Notes under the pieces: generated by a model | Seen by the model: only the letters and a program-made list of their open reading frames with translations | Database searches by the model: none | Told to the model about the DNA's origin: nothing | Shown: positions 43,220 through 56,342 of the stretch, in pieces | Position numbering within the stretch: position 1 is the first letter of the stretch | Layout of the letters: every line of letters begins with the position of its first letter | Position numbers and translations under genes: made by a program | Source: Apoda limacodes | Taxonomy: Eukaryota; Arthropoda; Insecta; Lepidoptera; Limacodidae | DNA length: 64,000 nt | NCBI GenBank assembly: GCA_946406115.1 | Contig: OX291549.1 | Location: forward strand, 24,637,901-24,701,900 | Reading direction: 5' to 3'

Positions 43220-43900
43220 GGTTCATTCTTTCCTAAACAAACTCCCGCCCCAGCCAGACCGTATCTGGATGAGGATAAACCGAGCCAGAGCCATCAATCA
43301 ACTGGCAATTGGGAAAGGGTCGCGACGGCACGCTTTAGTACTGAATCCCCTGCCAAGACTTCTGCGACCCGCGGGATACCGTCCGAACCGGGGAATAATT
43401 GCGTAATTTGTTGAAGCAACTGAAAACGCGATAACCTATTAACTGACACATCGATGAAGGGGTATTCAGGCAAGGAGGTTAAAGGACTACCGATCAAGAA
43501 ATAAACCTGGAGTTAGCGCTTTCAGGTCATTAGGATCTGACGAGATCGGACAAAGCGGTCGAGAGTTTAATACCGCCTCGACGTTGCAAAATACCGTTTG
43601 TAATTTCTCAAACGTGAAGACCGTTTCTCCAATCACACGACGGAGGTGAGTTTGGCGACCTTGACAGCTGCATCGAAAATACCGCCCCACGAAGGATAGC
43701 CGGGAGGATCAAAAATCCAAGTCACGCCCAGTTTGGACAACTCACAGTCAATATACGTGTAATTGTCGTACAAAAACTGAAGGACTTCCTTTAGATAGCG
43801 ATCTGCACCCTTGAAATTGACAAACCGCGACAGACATGCGACAAAGGCCTCCGTAGACAAGGCTGAAACGAGCTCCAATTGCACAGCCTTGGAAAACAAA
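43220..43900 (-). pseudogene. BEL/Pao-type integrase relic
   Basis: Read from 43899 down, three frames in succession carry integrase core and tail: KAVQLELVSALSTEAFVACL, GVTWIFDPPGYPSWGGIFDA, HLRRVIGETVFTFEKLQT, NSRPLCPISSDPNDLKALTP, and a C-terminal VAEVLAGDSVLKRAVATL. The text between VNFKG and the next block is shortened, so part of the catalytic core (SDNG region) is missing. Confidence 0.85.
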
Positions 43901-43904
43901 GTTA

Positions 43905-45300
43905 TTATAAAATTTAAAATTATAAAATAAGTTAAAATTATAATATTACAATTATATTTTGAAAATTTGTGTTTGGAAATTTATGTAACTATGGTCGCAA
44001 AATTTAAATGAACAATAAAGAACATGTTCGTGAAAGGCCCCCCCTTAGTCAGTCATCCTTCATGGTCACAAAAGGTACGTTTCTGTTTTTGGACTTACCG
44101 TGGTGGCGTGTTCAGTTCTTATGTCTCGTATTTTGCACTTGGAAATGATTATCCTCAAATGGAGTGCTGACCTGGAGCCCGGAGTGTGCAACTGCTTGTT
44201 CATGTCAAATAAAAAAATGAAATCTTGTCCTGCGGTAGATATGGTAGATGGAATCTCGTTCTGGTCTGGAACTGGAACCCTGCATGTGTACAAAGGTCGG
44301 CACTAGAGTCCAGTTAGATACTTCAATCGCGACCAATGTCACGTACTGCTTTTTTACCCTTATCGTCTCGGATCTGGAGTCTGTTATCGAAAAAGGAGTT
44401 TTCGAGAGTAAAATATTATATTATTAAAAAGACAATGGGACGTTTGAGATACTGAAAAATTATTTAAGTTCACGGATTCGACCTTTAAGTTCGGATACGT
44501 GACAGTAATAGTTAGTAGAAGTAGTGGTTGAATCTAGGTCAATTAAGTACCTACATAGGTATATTACCGTACACGAAGAAAAAAAATATTGTTTGAATTA
44601 AAAAACTGTTTATTAAAATACGTTAATACTAAATTTTATTAATTTCAAAAGAAAATTTCTGGAAATTACAAAAAAAAAATTTAAGAACATTTTATTAATT
44701 CCATAAAATAATAACAACAAAAAAGTTTTATTCATTTCCGTAATTAATAATTTGTACTTCGGATTACAGAAGTTTACAAATCCTAACTTTCCTCGAATTT
44801 ATGAGTAGGGTGATTAATATCAACATATAAAGCTTACTAAAGATTACAAAAAGTTTTATTAAAGTGGGCGACTAAAACACTATTTGTCATTACAGTGAAG
44901 GCCAATTAACGTTTACAAACACCTTTCTAAGAATTAGTGAAGTTTACTAATAACAAACATCATATCGTACTGCTACGAATTAAGGTTGACGTCACGCGTC
45001 TTTCATCGCACAATCGAAGTTATTTCGATAATTTGCACATATACCGACATACCGAAATATAAGTAAACGCGCCTCTCCCTCGCGCCGCCCCGCAAAGCTG
45101 CTCAGCCGTTGGAGCAGCAATAGCATCTCAATGTTCTCTTTGAGATTTCTTGGGCCCTAGTCCCAGACTACTTTGAGGCCGTGTACGCGGAATACCTACA
45201 GGTCACCCCCTCCCCAATAGATGCTCAGCTTCGTGGCTGAGCAGCGCCAGTTCTTCGCCGCCCTCCGTAGGGTAGGCCCCAAACCTTAAAACCAAAATGG
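43905..45300. other. No gene seen
   Basis: AT-rich up to about 45000, then GC-rich text that may be the 5' part of the following LINE. A minus-strand frame 44066-44293 ends with a donor-like ACG|GTAAGTCC, but no partner exon was found. Confidence 0.35.
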
Positions 45301-45309
45301 ATTATACAA

Positions 45310-46290
45310 CCGCGCGCGAAAAACCCAGTACATCAAGTCCGCATCACGAAACATATTCTCACTGGGTTGCAACCAGTATTAGGTACGCCCCGCCACACGG
45401 GCGCTGTCTTCTTCGATGTAGCGAAAGCCTTCGACAAAGTCTGGCACAACGGTTTAATTTTTAAACTGTACACCTTTCAGTTGCCAGATCGTCTCGTGCT
45501 CATCATACGAGACCGTTATAAAATTGAAGGCACTCTCTCTTCCCCCCGCCCCATAGAAGCAGGAGTCCCGCAAGGGTCCGTGCTCGCCCCTATCTTGTAC
45601 CTTCTGTACACTAACGACATCCCTAAAACTAGCCCTCTTTGCGGACGATACCGCAATTTATACCACCGATAGGCAAGTGAGTCGAATCACTAAGAGACTC
45701 CAACCCGCTATCACCGCCCTAGGCGAATGGTTTGGGAAATGGAGAATCGAAGTGAATCCCGACAAAAGCTCTGCCGTTCTTTTTACCTCAGGCCGCCTTC
45801 CGCGGTTATCTCCCCTCTCACTATTCGGTCGTGCCATTTCCTGGCAAAACAAGACCTTGGTGTGACCCTGGATAGGCGTTTGAACCTCCGCGATCACACC
45901 AAAATAGCCAGAGACCGTGCCGCCTTTGTTCTCGGTCGTCTTTATCCCATGATAGGCAAGTACAGTAAGATGTCGCTTAGAAATAAGCTGAATCTTTACA
46001 CAACTTGTATCCGCTCCATTCTAGCATATGCTAGTATCGTTTATGCGTTGTCTAAGCGCAATCTCCATAAACTCCAGACCCTCCAAAACCGCTTTCTCAG
46101 AGCGGCCACCGGAGCCTCCTGGTATGTCCGCAATGCCTACACAGGGACTTCGAGCTCCCCACGATTTCCCAATATTTCAAAGATCTGGCAGTCCGCTTTT
46201 TCGAGCGTACACAAAATTACCCGAATCGACTAATTGTGCATCCACAACGTAACATCCCCCCGACCGACCTCGGCATGGTCGTAAAATAAA
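45310..46290 (+). pseudogene. Jockey-type LINE reverse transcriptase, 3' half, frameshifted
   Basis: Motifs in order are GAVFFDVAKAFDKVWHNGLI, PIEAGVPQGSVLAPILYLLY, then ADDTAIYTT after a shift near 45640, GEWFGKWRIEVNPDKS, and after another shift LGVTLDRRLNLRDH and RSILAYASIVYA. A third shift near 46140 restores LPTISQYFKDLA-type text and the stop near 46288. The strong RT sequence with few lesions suggests moderate age. Confidence 0.88.
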
Positions 46291-47343
46291 CTTCCGCAAT
46301 CCATTAGGATAATGGAAAAACAAAATATATTTTTAAAAGAAGTAAAAAAATATTAATTGACAAATCTTACTACACAATTTACGAATATTTAAATGACATA
46401 TCTTAAATTCGAATGCAAATCTGAATCAGACCTATTTTATTTTATTTTATTCAATTATAATTTAAATATGCTTGAATAAAAAATTAAAAGCCTTTCTCCC
46501 GATCTGACTTTTATATCATTACCTCTCATTAAGAAAAGCAATTAAGTATTGATTTCTCAGTATTGAAAACTATCGTTAGGCGGCCTCGGCACGTACTAAC
46601 GGCCCCAAATGACGATCTCGCTGTCCGGATTTTTCTCTACGACCTCCCCGAATAGGGACTCCCCCCTCACACGACGCTGACGTCCCCGGGTTTGTCGGCG
46701 CCCGAACGGATACTCGAGGTATCAAAGAGTGCCGGGGCGCTTCTCGCCCCCACTCAATCGCAACCGCTACCGCGTAACGGCGAAGTCCCCTCCTGGCGGT
46801 GACTCACCTTCGGGTTCGAGACTCACGCCGGTCGAAGGGATGCCCCCGAGAGCGACAACCCAAGCCGAGGCTCCCCCCGCGGGGAGCCCTTGAGCGTTGG
46901 GCGCTATACGTGCTGAGCTTCAGAGTCAGTCAGAAAAAAAAAAAAGTAAAGTATGACAAGGCATTCTCCAGGTATAACTTCCCCTTTACCGCCGCTTCAC
47001 AAATATTAACCTTGAACTGAACAGATTTGTGACGCCCTATCCGCCGCAGCCCTTCCTTCATCTACCAGGTACACTGACCCCAGTTATTATCAACCGTACG
47101 CTTCGCATCACAGAGCTTCATCAGGACCACCTACTCGTATCGGTGTAATTAAACGCTGATTGTAAGCGTGTTATATACGTTTTTTTGCATTCCATTAAAT
47201 TTTACTTGTTTTTAGTAAACAACACTGTTCTTCCAACAAGACTAGTTTTATTTTTGTTAATAAATACAATAAGTAAACCTCATTGGTAACCGTCAGTGTA
47301 ATTTACTTATCCTCGGAATTACTAATATTTTAGTGGTTATTAG
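46291..47343. other. AT-rich then GC-rich DNA, no gene seen
   Basis: Between about 46570 and 46930 the GC content rises sharply and a GCTCCCCCCGCGGGGAGC-type hairpin occurs (about 46873-46890). This may be a LINE 5' UTR fragment. Nothing else is readable. Confidence 0.35.
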
Positions 47344-49889
47344 CAGTGTGACCAGACTTAATTTTCCAGAAATACCTAGGACCCTAAAAAAAAATATTGA
47401 AATATACCTACCTTTCAGGAAAAATATACCAATAAAAATACTGATTTTAATAATATGTTTTATTCATTAATCATTATCACAATAAATGTTAGATTGGTAT
47501 TTTAACATTCTATTCGAAGGTTTAAAGTTAACACAACCTCCTTCATCTTTAACACCTTGTTTTGTTTTTGAAATTTCTGATACATTTTTGTTTACAAATC
47601 TGTTTCTCTGGTCCGTTTTTATTAAATTTATTTGTGAAAATATACGCTCGCATGCAGCATTCGATATCGGTATACATAACAGAGATTTACTGAAACTAGT
47701 TATATTTTTGTATTTTAACGTACCATAATTGTTAGAAATTTTCCCAACTTGCACCCAAAACTGTTCACAAGAAAGGGGTGAACCAGTACTCGTAGATTGT
47801 AACAAGGGTTTTAGGGTTCTATACTCTTCGTCAATTACCTACATTTGTTCTGGCTGTAATTCGGATGGGAGAGTTTCTATTACATTTCTAAAACTTCGAA
47901 ATTCTGTATGCACGGCAGTGTGTGGGTTAAGAAATTTCTATTCTCAAAAAATCTCATTTTTAAATGGCAAACGAGACTTCAATTGCGTGCTCAACTCAAT
48001 TAAAAATGATTGACATCTTTTGAAAAACTCTTTTGCTCTTTCATATTAATATTTTCTCTATGTTTAATAAATTCTTGGCCTACTTGGATACCTAAGTATA
48101 TTTCAATGCCTTTCAATGGCAAATTATTTGGGATATAATAATGAGACTTAGGGTCTAAAGTAAATACATTGTCCGTGCTTTTGATATAATAAGCTTTCAT
48201 GAAGCAACCTAAAATCGACATGTACATATTGGACGCGTCATTGTACAATCTTTTAATGCACGGATAGTCAATAGTGTTAAATTTGTTAACAATTGGCAAA
48301 ATGTAGTCCAAAACGCGAAAGTAAGGTTTGTTTATGTCAGTACTAAAAGAATGATATAAAAATTCTGATGACACAGTGCGATCACTCAAGTGTTGGTCTT
48401 GAAAATACAATTGCAATGCCCTCCACTACTCAATTATTTTTTTTTTATACCACTAAGATAACAAACAAGCCTACGGTCCGCCTGGTAAGCGGTAACCGTA
48501 GCCTATGGACGCTTGCAACACCAGAGGCGTCAATCGCGCGTTGCCGACCCTTCAGAAATTTCCTTAGATAAAACGCAACATGACGCAATATTCTATGATT
48601 TTCAGTGTCAGTGAAATGTTGGAAGTCCGCAAATTCTCTTTGACGCTAGCTACTTTGAGAAAAGTAACCGTATACTTCTTTTACTATTTGTTCTAAATTT
48701 CTAGGCACTAGTTTGCAAACATGGCTAACACTTAATGCTGCAGAGTGACAAACACATTTTATGAATAAGCATCTTGGGTTCACTTCTTTAATTATCGCAA
48801 CAATGCCAGAGTGTTGACCAAACATCACATTCGTAGTATCAGCAGCAAATCTATTAAGTGTTTTATATTTAAACCTAATTCACATAACTTTGATGACAAG
48901 GCATTTAATAAATGATCTGCGGTCTCACCACTTAAAATAACTGAATTTAGAAATTTGGTTTGTACAGTACATGTCGTTTCAGAGAAGTATTTTATTACAA
49001 TCGCCAAAACTTTAACTGTGGCAACATCTGTGCTTTCGTCGATAATAATTGAATATATGGGTTTACCTGAAGGAGATTCAGTAAAAGTATGTCTTGAATC
49101 ATACTTCTCTCAAATTCGGGTCCTAAAACATTATAAGTTATATCGGCTTCTTTGGTTCTTTTGCAGGAAAATTCTTTCGCAATATCGGAGTCGGGAAAAC
49201 ATTTCACTAGAATGTCGCTAAGATGGTCCAAATGGAACGTTGTGTTCTGCGAGAAAACTGCAAACAATCAGCTCAGCATTCTTGACTTCGTCTTTCAGTG
49301 ATATCTTTTTGAAAAATGTATCCACCTGAAAACAAAATGACATAATTAATTTACATTTGACTACTTTAAATTAAAATATCTCTGAATCTTTTGATTTTAG
49401 GTAAGGTACTGTAAACAGATCTAGAATACTTACCTTTGACTGTCCTTTATATGTTTTCAAGTTCGATTTGTGCTTTTCAGTATTTGCATGTTGTTTTATA
49501 GATGCTAATCTACTTTGGAGTTTTACATCAGAGGCTTCGCAAATGGCGGCGAACTCATCGTCTTCGTAACGTGAAAGCCACGAAGAAAATTCCGGATTTT
49601 GTTCCCACTTTGCTAAATAACTCCGTTGAAAACTAGACATGTTGTCCTAGTGGATGGGTCAAACGAAATAAAAAGAAAATGCGATTGCGCTCTATTTATA
49701 TAAGCGTAGGTTGATACTGCAAATTTGGGAAAATCCCCATCCCAAAAGTCGAGTGCAATAGCGATGGGCGATGGGCAATTGTTGCATTATCTATGGTCAT
49801 GACGTCCGTTTACGGTGTTACCATACCTTGTTATCCAAATCGTGAGTATATACTGAAAAAGTATAAAAATACTGAATCTGGTCACACTG
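47344..49889 (-). mobile_element. hAT transposon with intact ends, decayed transposase
   Basis: Termini are CAGTGTGACCAGA at 47344 and its complement ending at 49889, flanked by GTTATTAG at 47336-47343 and 49890-49897, an exact 8-bp target duplication. Coding is on the minus strand from ATG 49640 (SSFQRSYLAKWEQNP), with a likely intron (donor AAAG|GTAAGTATT near 49435, acceptor TTTTCAG near 49326). Later pieces are MMFGQHSGIVAIIKEVNPRC, FIKCVCHSAALSVSHVCKL and the C-terminal dimerisation text ISNAACERIFSQINLIK. Frame breaks near 49230 and elsewhere, and a LINE piece inserted at 48430-48560, show it is dead. Confidence 0.92.
48430..48562 (-). mobile_element. LINE 3' end fragment inserted in the hAT element
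   Basis: A T run and TATACCACTAAG...CAAGCCTACGGTCCGCC followed by CCGTAGCCTATGGACGCTTG match the 3' end of the LINE at 16105-16650, so this is a short 5'-truncated copy on the minus strand. Confidence 0.8.
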
Positions 49890-50037
49890 GTTATTAGTAT
49901 TATTTACTTGTAGCTACTAAAGTTTTTTATCCGTGTGTATCCATTAGAGTGTGGCAAGGGCACATGACGTTATTTGAACATGCTGACGACGTGACGTGCG
50001 TTGGACGCAATTGGGACGCTCAGCCAACGCAAGGTAA

Positions 50038-51526
50038 CACTGGTCAACAAAAAAAAAACTTCGGGTTTTCAGAAACATTTCTTTGTCCAGGGATGAAATT
50101 TGTCCTCTTTGGCCAATCCTTTTTTATGTAATGTTCGCTTCTAGTTCTACTGTCCCACTCACATAAAATCAACAGTATGTTGTGTAGCCTCCTTGCCATC
50201 CCAGTATTAATCCCACAACTTTTAGATCCGCACATATTTTCCAAGAATGAAGGTTGTACTGAAATTTCTCGAGCAGATTCTTTATATTTTCATATGTTTC
50301 TTTAATGTGGACGCCCTGTGCTAAAGGTACAGATGCAAGATCATTGCCATTATTCAGTAAGACAGCTTTTAAACTTAATTTTGAAGAGTCAATGAATAGT
50401 CTCCATTTGTCTGGTGAATAGTCGTATCCTAATTTCTCCATTATTCCCCGCACATCATTGCAATATGTGAGACCACTTTCTTCTGCGAAAAAGTCCACAA
50501 ATTCAGCATCGCGTTGCCTATAAACAGATATCTGTGTACTAGAGTGAAGTAAATTCCATTGTTGAAGTCTAGAACCTAAGAGTTCAGCTTGAGCTTTAGA
50601 CAGACTTAGGTCTCTGACCAAATCATTTAGTTCTCCTTGCCGTATTAAATGTGGTTACTTTTCATTTACAAGGAAATCTTGTGACGGAATGGTGGTCTGA
50701 GTTGAAAAATCTGATTCTATGTCGCTTACCTTCTTCTCTATATCTGTTCCCTGCTTTGGAGGTTGCGGTGGTGGACACTTTTCACTGTGAGGAAGAGGTT
50801 TTGTTACGGATTCTACATCAGGATACACAATTTTATCTCTTGTCTTGTACGAATATCCCTTCAGTTTAGTCAGACAGAAATAACAGTCAGTTACGTGATC
50901 TTTTTGTTGCCTCCAAATAACAGGTTTAGAAAATGGCATTGCTGGGTGGGTACCTTTAGACCATCCTCTTAAATAGCGTACACACCTTAGACAAAAATAA
51001 CTTGGTGCCCAAGGTTTGTTAATAGTGTTTAGAATGTTCGAACCAAAATACAAATTATAAAAATTGTTAAGTGGCGGTGTAGGCCGTTCTCGATTTGAAA
51101 TGGAAGTAAATTTTCAACAAATAAAACAAAAAAGGTCTGGTGAATTTGAGCACTTTCGATTCATATTGTAAGCGGTGTATATCTAACACTTGTTTGAATT
51201 AAAATATCCGAAATATAACTCAAAAACTTCTCAAAATAGTACGCCGTTAAAGTTAGTATTAAACGTCAAGAACCAACAATTATGTCGCATCGAAAAGTGA
51301 GGGTATATAGTGTACTTACGAGTAGCAGTTTTAGTTTTGGTATTATGATCAATAGTGATGACTTATTTCGACATACCCTCAAATTTTTGTCATATTTACA
51401 AAAAAAAATTTTTTCGGACATCTCGATGTAATAGAAGATTTTTATTATTTTTCTGTTAATACATGAACATTAGGGATACCGAAAATATATATTTGGACAA
51501 ACGGCAAAAAGTCGGGTTGTCCAGTG
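50038..51526 (-). mobile_element. CACTG-ended DNA transposon fragment (CMC/CACTA-like?) with conserved ORFs
   Basis: Ends are CACTGGTCAAC at 50038 and GTTGTCCAGTG ending at 51526, flanked by TAA (50035-50037; 51527-51529). On the minus strand, 50655-51053 (YFCLRCVRYLRGWSKGTH, DCYFCLTKLKGYSYKTRD), 50169-50621 (ELLGSRLQQWNLLHSSTQIS, WRLFIDSSKLSLKAVLLNNG, HIKETYENIKNLLEKFQY) and the end of 50044-50244 (CEWDSRTRSEHYIKKDWPKR) form one broken protein. I know this as a highly repetitive, unnamed protein family of arthropods. The C-terminal part is missing, so this is an internally deleted copy. The TIR start and short TSD suggest the CACTA/Mirage/Chapaev group, tentatively. Confidence 0.65.
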
Positions 51527-51576
51527 TAATCAGCAAGTTATGTCATGACTTTTGCCCACGTTTTTCGCGTTTGTGT

Positions 51577-53852
51577 GGGTTTTTCCCGTTCGTCCAACTA
51601 TAATGTCCAACTGGTTGTACGAACAAGGAGTTTTTTCCCCGTGGATCAACTAAATAGTTGAACATTAGAAAATCGAAATTTACAGGGCCCTTCGTACAAC
51701 TGCATTGCCAGTTGGACCACTGCCCCGAAAATATAATATTAAAGTTTTTAACCGAATTTAAAAGAAGAGGTTCTCAAATGAGGTTTTCATAAAAGTTTTA
51801 TAATGAATTAAACTTTATTCTTTTTTAACCGACTTTTAAAAGGATGGAAGTTGTTGTAGTTAAAACCGTCAAGTTTGAGTCGAATTAGCGCACTGAGGGT
51901 TTAATACGGAATATAAATACCAAAGCTTTCTAACAATTTCAAAGTCTGGGTTTAGGACTCAAAATCTTGAAGTTTTATTCCAGGTGATGGTTTTAAAATG
52001 CCTACCTATATCTCCAAAAGTAATGATCGTAGACTAGTAGTTTCTTTACTGAAGTGATAGATCTTATGAAGATCTTCGTTTCGGATGACAGCTGTCAAAC
52101 TAGAAAGTGCTATATCTCCGTAACTATTTATCGTAGACTAGTAGTTTCTTCACAGAAGTGATAGATCCCACGAAGATCTTTGTTTCGGATAACAGCTGTC
52201 AAACTAGAAAGTGCTATATCTCCGTAACTATTGACCGTAGACTAGTCGATTCTTCGCAGATGTGATATATCTCATCAAGATCTTCGTTTCGGATGACAGC
52301 TGTCAAATACTTTCAATAGAAATTAAATTTTGAAAATATAGGTTTACAAGTTTCTTAGATTCCTCTTATTTTATGGAATTCTAACTCAATTCGTTTAAAA
52401 CACGCACTTCTCCGTTTTTAGGGTTCAATACCCAAAGGGTGCTTACGGTGCCCTATTACTAAAGCCTACGCTGTCTGTCTGTCCGGCCATAAAATGGCTC
52501 TATCTTTCAGACCTAAATAGATGTAAACCTTATTTTTTTATAGAATATGTGTTTAAATGGCGTATTAGGTATCTGACATATAATACATAAAAAGTTAAAA
52601 TTTAAGGTGGGTCCCCATTCAAGGAGCGCGTTGTTTTTGCTCTATCGTCTAAACAGTAACACATTGCTTCAAACTTGCAGTGTTAATATTGTGAGCTCTA
52701 CAGTATAACAACAAATAATAAAAATCGGCAAAGTGCGAGACGGACTGAGCCATTACCATATTAAATATCCGTATCAGCGCCCTCTGGTTATTATATAGAG
52801 ATGAACAGTAACACATTGGCTTGTTTAGTTGTTTTGTTTTTGTTATCTTTATACCCTTTCTGTAAATGACTATCTATCTTTTTTGTGTTTAAGATTTATT
52901 AATAATATAAAAATAGCGGTTCTTGTGGTATCATGTGTAGTTAGAATAAATACATTTAACTACCAGGCTTCGATCTTAGTTTCGGAGATATAGCCCTCTT
53001 TATTCTGTCAGCTGTCCATTGAACGTATTTGACAGCTGTCATCCGAAACGAAGAACTTAATGAGATCTATCACTTTTGTAAAGAAACTACTTGTCTACGA
53101 TCAATAGTTTTGAAGATATAGTTAGCCATTTTAAAACCACCATTTAAGATTATGAGTGCAAAACCCTGTCTTCAATGGAACTTGGTTTTAAAACTTAATT
53201 ATTTATAATTCGTATTAGGCCTGAGGGCTTTTAAAAGTCGGTGAAAAAGGAATAATGTTTAGTTCATTATAAAACCTTCATGAAAACATCATTTGAGAAC
53301 TTGGTTTTAAAACTTAATTATTTATAATTCGTATTAAGCCCTCAGTGCTTTTAAAAGTCGGTGAAAAAGGAATAATGTTTAGTTCATTATAAAACCTTCA
53401 TGAAAACATCATTTGAGAACTTGGTTTTAAAACTTAATTATTTATAATTCGTATTAAGCCCTCAGTGCTTTTAAAAGTCGGTGAAAAAGGAATAATGTTT
53501 AGTTCATTATAAAACCTTCATGAAAACATCATTTGAGAACTTGGTTTTAAAACTTAATTATTTATAATTCGTATTAAGCCCTCAGTGCTTTTAAAAGTCG
53601 GTGAAAAAGGAATAATGTTTAGTTCATTATAAAACCTTCATGAAAACATCATTTGAGAACCACTGTTTATAAATTCAGATAAAAGCTTTAATATTATAAT
53701 TTCGAGGCAGTAGTCCAACTGGCCATGCAGTTATACGAAGGGCCCTGTAAATATCGATTTTCTAATGTTCAACTATTTAGTTGGTCCACGGGGAAAAAAT
53801 CCATATTCGTACAACCAGTTGTACATAATAGTTGGACGAACGGGAAAAACCC
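51577..53852. mobile_element. Foldback-type element 1 with long inverted arms, TSD GTTTGTGT
   Basis: Termini GGGTTTTTCCCGTTCGTCCA at 51577 and its complement ending at 53852 are flanked by GTTTGTGT (51569-51576; 53853-53860). The inverted arms are long, roughly 900 bp each, and contain modules of about 110 bp centred on a GACAGCTGTC palindrome followed by GAAACGAAGATCTT-like text. The middle (about 52560-52960) holds no transposase. I cannot assign a superfamily; an 8-bp TSD fits hAT among others. Confidence 0.85.
53178..53656 (+). repeat. 120-bp tandem array, four copies
   Basis: Units begin with GAACTTGGTTTTAAAACTTA at 53178, 53297, 53417 and 53537. The last three are virtually identical over 120 bp; the first differs slightly (TTAGGCCTGAGGGC for TTAAGCCCTCAGTGC). 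The array sits only in the right arm of foldback element 1. Confidence 0.92.
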
Positions 53853-53860
53853 GTTTGTGT

Positions 53861-55180
53861 AACGCGCACAGGTTGCGCGCATCAAAAACGCTCGTCGTGT
53901 GTCCTAATGAAAAAAAAGGTCCGAAAATCGAAATTGCTAAATTTGCGTTTTTTTACGTTTTGAGATCTGGAGATCGTTTGCTATTATTTTTAGTGTGATG
54001 TCTGTGTGCATCTAAGTTTGTGTGTGTGTGTGTGTGTGTATGTATATTAACTTTTTTTCCCTCGATATCACAAGAACCTATGGACCAATTGCTCTCGTGA
54101 CCATATCAATCGATACGCCACGTTATGACTTAGATCTAAAATGAGTTTAAGCTAAATTGGTCCAGCGGTTTGTTTTTATCGCTAAAAAACTGTTTTTTTT
54201 ATAAAGACGCAATAATAATCTTCAGGCACATATAAAATCTCAAATAAAAAAAGCGTTATTGCTACCGAACTAATTTTTTACATTTATCTAGATCAGTTGT
54301 TCTCAAAGTGGTCCAGGTAGAGCCCCGGGAGACTCGACGGGGGTCTACATTGGCGTGACAAAAAATGGGAGTTCGCAGTTCGTAAGCGGGGTCCACGAAA
54401 ATGTATCTGCTTTCGATAGTGAAGAACTACAATGTTGGCTTGCCTTCACCTATCAATGTAGGCCGATAATACTTTAAGAAGCTTGGCGACTGTAACTTAG
54501 ATATACAGCAAATTTTCATAGTTAGGTCTAATCTACACCTTTTTTGTCGAGTTTTGGGAATATGGTAGAAATTCAGCTGTAGGGGGACCACCGGAATCAG
54601 CTAAATTTTGAAAGTGGTCTATGAGAAACAGAAAGTCATGGAACCTCTGATTGAGATGGTATAACAGAAAGTAGGTAAGTAGGTAAAGGTAAAAAATAAG
54701 TTTTAAACCATGAAAACGTACGAATATTTAGCGTTATACAAACAAATAAACTGACGATTTTTTAATATTAGTACCTAGGTAATTATGTAAGTATCTGCAA
54801 GGTCGAGTATCGTAGTCATTGCCATAAATCAATTACTTACGTTAAATACAATTAAATTGAAACTTTGCTCAGTTGTCCAAATTATTTTACAGCAAATAAA
54901 GTAAACATTGGGAAGCCGAAACTATACTTAATTTAAACGTAGGTAAATTAATATCCCGAAATATTCATATGCAAATAATATAATGTGAATGTAGGTAAGT
55001 ACCTATATTATTTGTCACATACACACGCACACATTCTCACTCATACATTTAACACATTTACGTATGCTTATCCCTATTCTTACATTCAAATAAATTTTAC
55101 CTACGGATCTTGAGTGTGGCAAGCGGGCAGGCAGATTTTAGGTATATGGGTATACATACTTTTCAATACTTGTAAATCTT
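53861..55180. other. No gene seen
   Basis: Contains a GT microsatellite (about 54018-54040) and scraps of common repeats. No coding or structural RNA signal was recognised. Confidence 0.4.
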
Positions 55181-55413
55181 TATATATAAAAATTACGTGT
55201 CACGTTGTTTGTCCGCGATGGTCTCATAAACTACTGAACCGATTTTGATCAAACTTCGTTACTATCTGTTATTTTATCCAACTTACAAGATAGGAAAGTT
55301 TTTATCTCGATCTGTTAAGTGCGAGCCGGACTCGGGCACTTTAGGTAAAAACCAACTTTCGCCGGGTTCCTCTGTGGGACGGCAGCGGAACAACGTTCGC
55401 CGGGACCGCTAGT
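55181..55413 (+). mobile_element. Helitron-like (Lep1-type) fragment
   Basis: Starts with TCTTTATATATAAAAATTAC, continues with ACTGAACCGATTTTGATCAA and ends with CGGAACAACGTTCGCCGGG followed by ACCGCTAG. This matches from memory the start and CTAG end of short lepidopteran Helitron derivatives. A GTGCGAGCCGGACTCGGGCA repeat piece is inserted in the middle. Confidence 0.5.
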
Positions 55414-56342
55414 ATACATATACAATATTATACCTTTGGGGGCACGCGTGGGCACTGTATGCCCCCAAAAGAAATTTCGAAAATATCGAAAAATTGCCAT
55501 AAAAACTGAAATTTTATGGACTTATAACTTTCGAGAATAAGCCTGCCCCCAAAAAAGAAGGGACAAAAAAAGGCCTGTTTATACCTATCTATAACAACAT
55601 TTGACGTTTCCTTATAGTTTTAAGTAGGTAATTTATTGTATTATACGCATGTTTTGACTGGAGACGCTAAGGAATGACCGAATAAAAATGGCCGATAAGC
55701 GAATTTAGGGCGGGTGAAACCGCGGGCAAAAGCTAGTAGCTTATATAGATAAAGGAATTTTGAAAATAGGTTCAGGGGATCAACTCTGAATTTGTCTCCC
55801 GAATAGCAACCAGTACCGGTTCCATGATTTCTAATACCCGGTTCCATCGTTTCTTTTTGAAATACGGTTTAAATTTTGATATAAATTGATAATAACAAAT
55901 AATTTTAATAAACAAGCTTTCATTTAAATGATCTAAAAAGAAGAAAATGAACTTTAAATTAAATCAAAGGTATCAATTACACAATTTATATGATATAAAA
56001 GCTTGTCGCGAAATTTTATGAAATACATACGGTCGCGGTCAGAAAATGTTTACCAGTTTTGAAATTAGATTCTATATAACACTTTTTTCACTAAGTCTAA
56101 AATGCCATATCAAGTTACTTATTACCTTTCAAAAGCTATTATGCAAAATGACGCATCGAGAAAAAAAACAAGAACTATTGATCACTCTTTGATAATGGAA
56201 CTAATATCTTTATTTGTTGAAATGACATTTATCAAAAAATATTGTTTGAACGTCGTTTTGACAAGAGTAAAATTTTACAAAAGATTTTTTCATAACGAAA
56301 TAAAATGGGTTAAACTTGAACCCTGGAGCAAAGGGCTGAAAT

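Noticed and set aside
44066..44293. Possible orphan exon on the minus strand with a GTAAGT donor
   Set aside because: No partner exon and no recognisable protein; chance cannot be excluded.
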